Source: Isoetes taiwanensis (Eukaryota > Streptophyta > Lycopodiopsida > Isoetales > Isoetaceae). From it: DNA of 64,000 nucleotides. The DNA lies in contig JAJEKV010000282.1 of assembly GCA_021234155.1 (NCBI GenBank), positions 64,001 through 128,000 on the forward strand. The letters are read 5' to 3'. A program made the position numbers and the translations under genes. Below are positions 57,767 through 64,000 of the stretch, in pieces (within the stretch, counting starts at the first letter, position 1; each line of letters begins with the position of its first letter). Below the pieces are notes generated by a model. It was not told where the DNA came from. It did not search any database and saw only the letters and a list, made by a program, of their open reading frames with translations.

Positions 57767-57895
57767 ATCCAACTACAAAAGCTTCAACATTTAGGTCAGA
57801 AACAGGGAAAAAGAACACAAAGAATCCAGAAACAGAAACAAAATTGAAGGCCCAGCTGCACCTGTATACATTTGACCTACAGATTCGGCATGGAT

Positions 57896-57942
57896 AAGGA
57901 AGGAAGGAAGGAAGGAAGGAAGGAAGGAAGGAAGGAAGGAAG
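57896..57942 (+). repeat. (GAAG)n microsatellite
   Basis: About 11-12 perfect GAAG units, immediately followed by the dispersed-repeat end motif. Confidence 0.95.
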
Positions 57943-57973
57943 TATATTTTAACGTCCACGGAGGCCAACTGGC
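57943..57973 (-). repeat. Second copy of the dispersed repeat 3' end motif
   Basis: Plus strand TATTTTAACGTCCACGGAGG then CCAACTGGCCT, reverse complement of the motif at 7889. On the minus strand it runs into (TTCC)n. Confidence 0.5.
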
Positions 57974-58444
57974 CTATGAGACGGGGTATTACTGGATTTG
58001 CAGCGATGAAGGTTTTCGAGGGCCCAAAGAAGCACTTTTGTGTTATATTCACTATCATCTGCGGCAATCATAACGACGTGTTTCCTTCCCGTGGCCCGAG
58101 ATGTTTTTCATGTTTTTTGTTCAATTCCATTTCTTTATTACAGGGTAAGCAGATACCCCAAAAGGTACACAACTTATAAAACAAAGTATCTAAATATTGT
58201 TCAACAGATAAGGCTTGTAATTTTTATTGCTAGAACCTCGCTTTTTGCATCAATAAATAAGTCTTTTGTAGCCAACATAGCTCATATAGCCTGCGACCTC
58301 CATACATTCCTTTAAGTTTGAACTAAGCTAGATAGGCTTCTATTTCTAAGATGAGCCAAATTTTTCCTAAGAACCGGAGTAAAACTCTGCTTAAGGAGAG
58401 TATTTTTCCTTAGTATTAAACAACGGAAGTTATATACTCGCAGC

Positions 58445-59808
58445 TGTGACGTTCCAGGTATCTATACGGTATACGTATGGATACCGTGACACGCCACTAG
58501 GACTCAATGGACTTAATGGTCCAAGTGAGGGTTACCCATAATGGTTTTTATTAGCTATGTTAATAAAGCCAAAGGGATAATTATGAATTATAATGGCTTA
58601 ATTAACCTAATTAAGTCATTATGGTCTAATTAGCTAATTATCACCAATAAGGGGGCTCCACCTGGCCCAAGTCGATTGGCCAGAAGGGACTTACCATTTT
58701 GGGCCTAGGAATAGGGTTCCTACCCCAATTTCTCTTCCAAATTCGAATTGGGATTGAGGAGGAGCAGCAGCCAGCAGCCTAAGCTTGTTTTGCCAACACT
58801 TACATACCAGTTTCGAAAGATGGATGCCTACCGTGACCATGGCTCCAGCCAAGACACGGTTAGTCAGTAGATAGGGTTCTCTTTTGCTGACACTTCTTTG
58901 AGTAGATGGAATGATTAAATTCTCTTATGAGTTGCTCTGAATACATGGATGGTAATTACATTAGTTCTTTCTGCTTCTTCCGTATATTGGGAATTAAGGG
59001 AAGGGTAGTGACCTAAAGGCTTCCTAGGATTAGAGATGTCTCTAGTTAGATCCCTTAATACCCAATATATGTGGCATGTGCACAAGAGCCAACCTGGCTG
59101 TGGATGCTATGATGTGGTTCAGCACCAGACAACGAGTATGAGGGTGAATCGGGGGTGGGGTCCTGCCTAGCGCGGCTAGGGGACTCCTATAGTGTGCTAG
59201 ACTTATAGCCGGTCACTGTGTGTGGGCCGGGTATGGGTCTGACACTCTCTGGGCCGGAGGGTGGGAGCCTATATGGCCGCCCTAGGCTCGAATGGGTTGG
59301 TGAGCTGACCTTTAGATTTAGGGGAGTAAGTTGGGTACAGATACGGGGGTCGCTGATGCAGCACGTGTTCTCTAGCACACCCAGGGATCCGTCATACTCG
59401 GGGAGGAGACGCCTCTCTGACCTGCCTCATCGGACCGGGGAGATGTAACCCGGAGTAGTCCCGAAGGGTGATTCCTTGGGATTGCGTTTCCGGAGGGCTA
59501 CAAGCATGATTTAGCCTATCTGCAAAGTGTGCACAGGAGGGGCGGATGGAGTGGACAACCCTAGCCATTGTCTTATGCCAGCCAACACCATGTTATACTT
59601 CCGTCTGTTGATATCTTGAGGCCTTGGCCGTCAGTTGATCCCTTGGAGTCTGAGCCCGGGGTAGTGCCTGTTATGGTATTATTTCATGTTATTATGGATG
59701 TGTTATTTGTACCGTGATTGATGATGGATGGGCCACCCTTCGTGGTGGTATATTATTTGCATTATGATTGTATGCTAACGTATATGTATGCTTCCGCTGT
59801 ATAGAACA
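58445..59808 (-). mobile_element. Second, diverged copy of the solo-LTR family
   Basis: On the minus strand it matches 28340-29788 in order: ACAGCGGAAGCAT, CACGAAGGGTGGCCCATCC, TGGCATAAGACAATGGCTAG with GGTTG, CACTCCATCCGCCCCTCCTG, CATCTCCCCGGTCC and, at the end, GGAACGTCACA. The first ~160 bp of the other copy is absent. Matching target duplications are not seen, so it may be a truncated LTR. Confidence 0.7.
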
Positions 59809-59814
59809 AATGAT

Positions 59815-60806
59815 TCAGTAATTCCAAATTCCCACTCGTTTATTTCACGAGAACAGCCTATTAATTTGATGATTCTACAATATCTATGCAGGTGGTTGAA
59901 TGACCAGTTATTTGGTAAGTCTGAGGCCAGTGGAGTTTCTAGGTGCAACCTCAAAACGCCAAATCCCTCATCTTTGGACAAAAATTCAGGCAGTTCCAAC
60001 TGTGGTAGTACTATAACAACAAAGGCGCCATCACCGTGATCTCACACAAAGAGTTCATCACATGCCAGGACCCCTTTTAGTTCAAATGGTATTCTTACAA
60101 CCAGTTCAACCTTCAATGCCAAGGTGGATGCATCTGCTAAAGAAAACCATAGCAATTATCCTTATGGTCATTGCTCCACTGGTGCGGAAAAAATGCCTTG
60201 TAAGTCTTCATATGCATCTAGGTCTATCCATCTTCCACAGATCAAGCTAACCAATCCTCCATCTCACATAGTTTATTGGCTTCAAAGATAGAAGAATGTA
60301 TTAGGAATGACTTCACTCTTGATCTGAGAAGAACTAGCTTGCCAAAACCTCAGTTATCTTTTGCAGCTCCCACCATACTTGGCTGCTTCCACAAGAAGTA
60401 CATTTGGCAAGAAAGGGCTGGGAGAACCAACATTGACATCCCATCTCTGTCAAGTTCCCTGATTACAGATGTTGAAGCTCCTTGCAAAAGTGACTGCTTT
60501 TTGGTCTGTTTCTCGTGCTCCATGTTGCATTAGACAGATCTATGCAAATTTAGGGGATCCAACATTTCTGGCCTTCATGGAGGCGCTTTACATGGCCGGT
60601 TAGTTTTTTCAGCTGAATTATTTCTTCTAATGCTTGGTATCGTTTGCTCTAATGCTTTGTATTATTTGCAGGCCGGAGTTTTGTATTCCATGCCTTAATT
60701 TGGTGGATTATACAGCAGGCACTATGCAAGCAATATTCGTTATTGTGTTTGCTGTTCTGTTTGTTGCATACCCAAGACCTCGATCCAGTGGCGAGGCACC
60801 TAAATT
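59815..60806 (+). pseudogene. Unrecognised multi-exon gene fragment between the LTR copy and element D
   Basis: Not recognised. The sequence looks genic: ILQYLCRWLNDQLFG around 59870-59910, SLLASKIEECIRNDFTL and LPKPQLSFAAPTILG around 60265-60400, then KVTAFWSVSRAPCCIRQIYA (60487-60546) and GDPTFLAFMEALYMAG, ending at a donor at 60598. A 73-bp intron (60599-60671, GTTAGT...TTGCAG) joins in frame to RSFVFHALIWWIIQQALCKQ. That exon stays open to about 60806, where retrotransposon integrase sequence begins. A stop at 60039 and a frame change near 60270 interrupt the earlier part. The order gene exon, intron, exon, retrotransposon suggests a captured or truncated host gene. Confidence 0.5.
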
Positions 60807-61657
60807 AAATGTAAGGCAAGGGAAGACATAGCAGCAAAGTTTGAGAATCTTTGGGAAGGGCCTTTTGAAGTAATTGGTAAGGCAGGGAAAGATTCCTATT
60901 GGCTGAAAGATGTACTTGATGGCAGAGAGCTGTTAAATCCCATCAACATCTTGCACTTGAAGAGGCACTGGCAACAACATGTTGCCTTAAGTTTGTTTAG
61001 CTAAAGGTTTATTTGAAATTTGTAGGTAGGCTAGTTTAGTTTGCTTATGGATTGACTATGATTGCAAAACTTAAAAAGTAAAAGAAGAAAACGACTAAAA
61101 ATAATGTAGGAGTATTTAGAAAATAGTTTGGGTTTTCAAATTGAAGTAGTCACTTAGATAGAGCTTTTATATTCGACGTTTCCACTACTGAGACTAATGC
61201 AAGAACAGGGAGATTCATGTAGGTATCAGCTTGTACAAAGCTCAAATCAAGTTTTCTTATCACTTAAGTTCTGAATTCCATACAGGTGCATCTGAAATCA
61301 TAGCCACACATTTCATACTCTCATACTTTCCTCCATATCCATAGCTGCTGCCATTATCACCATAGCAGTAGTTCATTATGCTAATAAATTAGAAGAGCAA
61401 GGCACATTTTGATTTATTCACGCTTATATATTGATTTGAGCACAGATATACAAGCATTTTGGATTTGAAGAGAACAAATCCCTACAGATTATGAAGTGGA
61501 CATTTGAAGACCAAGGTGAAGGCATTCATGAAAGATCACACAAACATGCTATGAAAGGTGATTCAAGCAAGGAAACCTTGAAGTTTGGAAGACCCCTTTA
61601 GTGTTCTTGGTATGTGATATTTCCATTGAGTTATTGGCATGATTAAGACCCTCTTAA

Positions 61658-62132
61658 TGAGGATCAACACTCTCGTCTTCTGGATATTGCTCACAAGCAA
61701 GAATTATTGGAAGAAGGATGGTCTACTCCATGCTTGAAGAAGCTTGCACGTCGCAAAAATAGCTCGGCTCCTCAATCTGCATTAGTTCACTCTGTAGCTC
61801 CAGTATCCACTACGATTGTTACAGTGGATGTCCCTGATTCAGTGGCATTGAGACACCAGGGAGCAGATCAAGTTGCTGTTAATGATTCTATGGATGTGGA
61901 AGTTCGACCTGGTTAAAGTAACTTTTCTATAAATATGATTATACATTATTCTTCTCTTTGTAGGAGAGGAAAATAGTGTGAATTGCATTATACTGTCATG
62001 CTTAGATGGGTGGCCCTGCTCAGTTGGATCTGATTGTCCACTAGGTTTTTTATTCCTGTCTCTGCATTGTATTATGTATTATGATGGAGTGTTATTAATA
62101 AAGTCTGACATCCTTCAAAAAAAAAAAAAATC
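61658..62132 (+). mobile_element. Internally deleted LINE with AATAAA and poly(A)
   Basis: A 5'-truncated open frame at about 61662-61916 (EDQHSRLLDIAHKQELLEEG ... MDVEVRPG-stop) resembles the end of a plant LINE ORF1. About 60 bp later GTGAATTGCATTATACTGTCATG reads MNCIILS, like the start of a LINE ORF2 endonuclease. Within a few codons it switches to a 3' UTR that ends ATTAATAAAGTCTGACATCC and a run of about 14 A. CTCTTA occurs just before (61651) and just after the tail, a possible short target duplication. Confidence 0.55.
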
Positions 62133-62374
62133 TCTTATAATCCTCATCTCAAGCCTTCCATCTCCTTTTCCATGAAAACATACCCATATGACCTCAAATT
62201 CCATGCCTAGATTTCATTTCCTATAGCACATTGGCCTAAAGGATTTTTTCTAGTCAAAACCTCTCTTTCATACATCATTCATACCTCACACACCCACCAC
62301 ACCATCACCATTTTGTAAAAGCATGATTTGGCCATATCCACGGTCTAGACTCAAATTCTCTCATTAAAAAGTCA

Positions 62375-62518
<144 letters not shown>

Positions 62519-63205
62519 CAAAAATCGTAAAGGGAAGCAACAAAAGTCAAAAGATTTGCCTAAAGAATGCAATTTATATGCATTAGCATCAAATTGACCC
62601 ATGTTATCACTTGAAAATGACCAAGTCATCATACACATCATCACCATTGCCATGTCACACCATACACATGTCACCCCCATTGTAAATTCCTTTTTTTTCA
62701 AAATTTTTCAAAACAAGTTGTTTAAGATACATGTCGTCTTGCCACATCATCACCATCACATACACATCATCACACACGTGTCACTTTCATCACCTCCACC
62801 TCATCATGTGTTTTGACTAGAAAAAATATACCTTGCCAACTTGTTTGACACCTCATCACCCCTCTTTGCCATGTCAGCATCATCTTACCAACTCACCTTG
62901 CCCATTTGCCACCTCACCACTTCCATACCCCTTTTTGAGCCAAAAATAAAAAATCTAGTTTTGCAAAAAAGATTCCACCACGGTATAAAGCATCAAAAAA
63001 GGTTCTTTTTGCAAAAAAAAAAAAATTCAAAAATGGGCTCATATAGACCTTCATGTTGGGTTTCACTACAAGAGGAAGGGGGTATTAGAGTCAGTTTTAG
63101 CGTCAGAAGGATATTTTTGGTGTTTTTTGAGGTGAAAACAATGTTACGTAGTTATTAGCAACACTTATAGTTAGATATTTCTTTGTTGCTAATTCGACGC
63201 TATAT

Positions 63206-63497
63206 CGACTCTATGGATGGCTATATCATTTTAACCAAACTAGCGCTATAGGCGGCGTTATAGCTGATGTAGAAAGGTGATGCAATATGAGTGGAGGTGT
63301 TAACATTAGATTCGGGCATACATGTCATCGACTCTAATTTTGACGCTATGTCGACTCTAAAGGCGATGCTATATCATTTTAACCAACCTAATGCTATAAG
63401 CGGCGTTATAGCCCGGCGTAACGGTGATGCACTATGAGTCAAAGATGTTGGCATTAGGTTCAAGCATACGTCATCGACTCTAGTTCGACCTTACAAT
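63206..63497 (+). repeat. Two-copy 146-bp tandem repeat
   Basis: CGACTCTA at 63206 and 63352 opens two diverged units sharing GCTATATCATTTTAACCAA, GGCGGCGTTATAG-like sequence, GGTGATGCA and a GGCATACATGTCATCGACTC-like end. Confidence 0.75.
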
Positions 63498-63541
63498 TGG
63501 CGCTATACGACTTTATGTTGACATCTACTTCCGGCTATATC

Positions 63542-63760
63542 CGACACTATCATTAGTTCCAATTCGACTCTACCCGGTGACTCTATATTAGATGCTACTA
63601 TTGACTCTATTTCTAACCCTATGTCCTGATGCTGCTGCCCGGCGTATATGCGACACTATCATTAGTTCAATTGACTCTACCAGTGACTCTATATTAGATG
63701 CTACTATTGACTCTATTTCTAACCCTATGTCTGATGCTACTATTGACTCATTTAGTAGTA
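63542..63760 (+). repeat. Two-copy 109-bp tandem repeat
   Basis: CGACACTATCATTAGTTC starts at 63542 and 63651; both are followed by GTGACTCTATATTAGATGCT and ATTGACTCTATTTCTAACCC. Shares the GACTCTA word with the preceding 146-bp repeat. Confidence 0.8.
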
Positions 63761-64000
63761 CGAACTCTACTACTCATGCTAAGATGTGATCTAACTCATG
63801 TTTGTACATTACGTCTAGAGTTGATGCTATTTTTTGACTCTATGTCTAACTTTATACCATTGACTCATATAGTATGCACTCTACTTATAGTCATGCACTT
63901 TACTATTCGTTTTAAGCCTTTTGAATAATCCCATATGCAAAGATACCAAAAGAGACACTTGCCATCTATTCAAATAACCATTTGTCTATACACTCTTAAT

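Noticed and set aside
57741-58067. 108-residue minus-strand frame with LPSF repeats
   Set aside because: The repeat is the (GAAG)n tract; the rest spans a dispersed repeat end.

Overview
This is plant nuclear DNA, AT-rich and dominated by transposable elements. Spliceosomal introns with GT..AG borders, a pentatricopeptide-repeat (PPR) gene, a peroxisomal multifunctional beta-oxidation gene with plant architecture, a cytokinin-type phosphotransfer gene, and nested Ty3/gypsy, LINE, hAT and MITE-like elements all point to a vascular plant. The LINE type and the retrotransposon lineage suggest a fern or gymnosperm rather than an angiosperm; that is an inference.

Layout. 1-3.3 kb: a P-class PPR gene (two compensating 1-bp indels) and a small two-exon gene of unknown function. 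5-7 kb: a decayed, 5'-truncated LINE on the minus strand. 8.9-12 kb: a tRNA-like SINE head, a strong 30-bp hairpin and a broken hAT transposase gene. 13.8-26.6 kb: Ty3/gypsy element A (minus strand) with two ~1.95-kb LTRs, its reverse transcriptase split by 2.6 kb of foreign DNA that includes a 440-bp element with perfect 113-bp terminal inverted repeats. 26.6-31.1 kb: element C (plus strand), lacking its 5' half and split by a solo LTR with a 5-bp target duplication. 31.6-36.0 kb: an 18-exon MFP/AIM1-type gene ending in the peroxisomal signal SRL, with a nonsense codon and two 1-bp indels. 38.0-46.3 kb: element B (minus strand), same lineage as A, with a 219-bp insertion flanked by 9-bp direct repeats. 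47.4-48.3 kb: an intact six-exon histidine phosphotransfer (HPt) gene, the cleanest host gene here. 48.3-57.4 kb: long noncoding sequence with one LINE remnant. 57.4-64 kb: possible exon fragments, a microsatellite, a second copy of the solo-LTR family, an unrecognised multi-exon gene fragment joined to the 3' part of gypsy element D, an internally deleted LINE, a (GA)n tract and short tandem repeats.

Most notable: elements A and B both carry an extra archaeal-type RNase H domain between protease and reverse transcriptase, in addition to the usual gypsy RNase H after the RT. In the angiosperm Tat/Retand elements I know, the extra domain lies after RT-RH. Both elements also have an 18-nt primer-binding site that looks complementary to a tRNA-Gln 3' end, and hairpins at their LTR ends. 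The host genes are functionally unrelated to one another; the region reads as sparse genes embedded in a layered retrotransposon nest.
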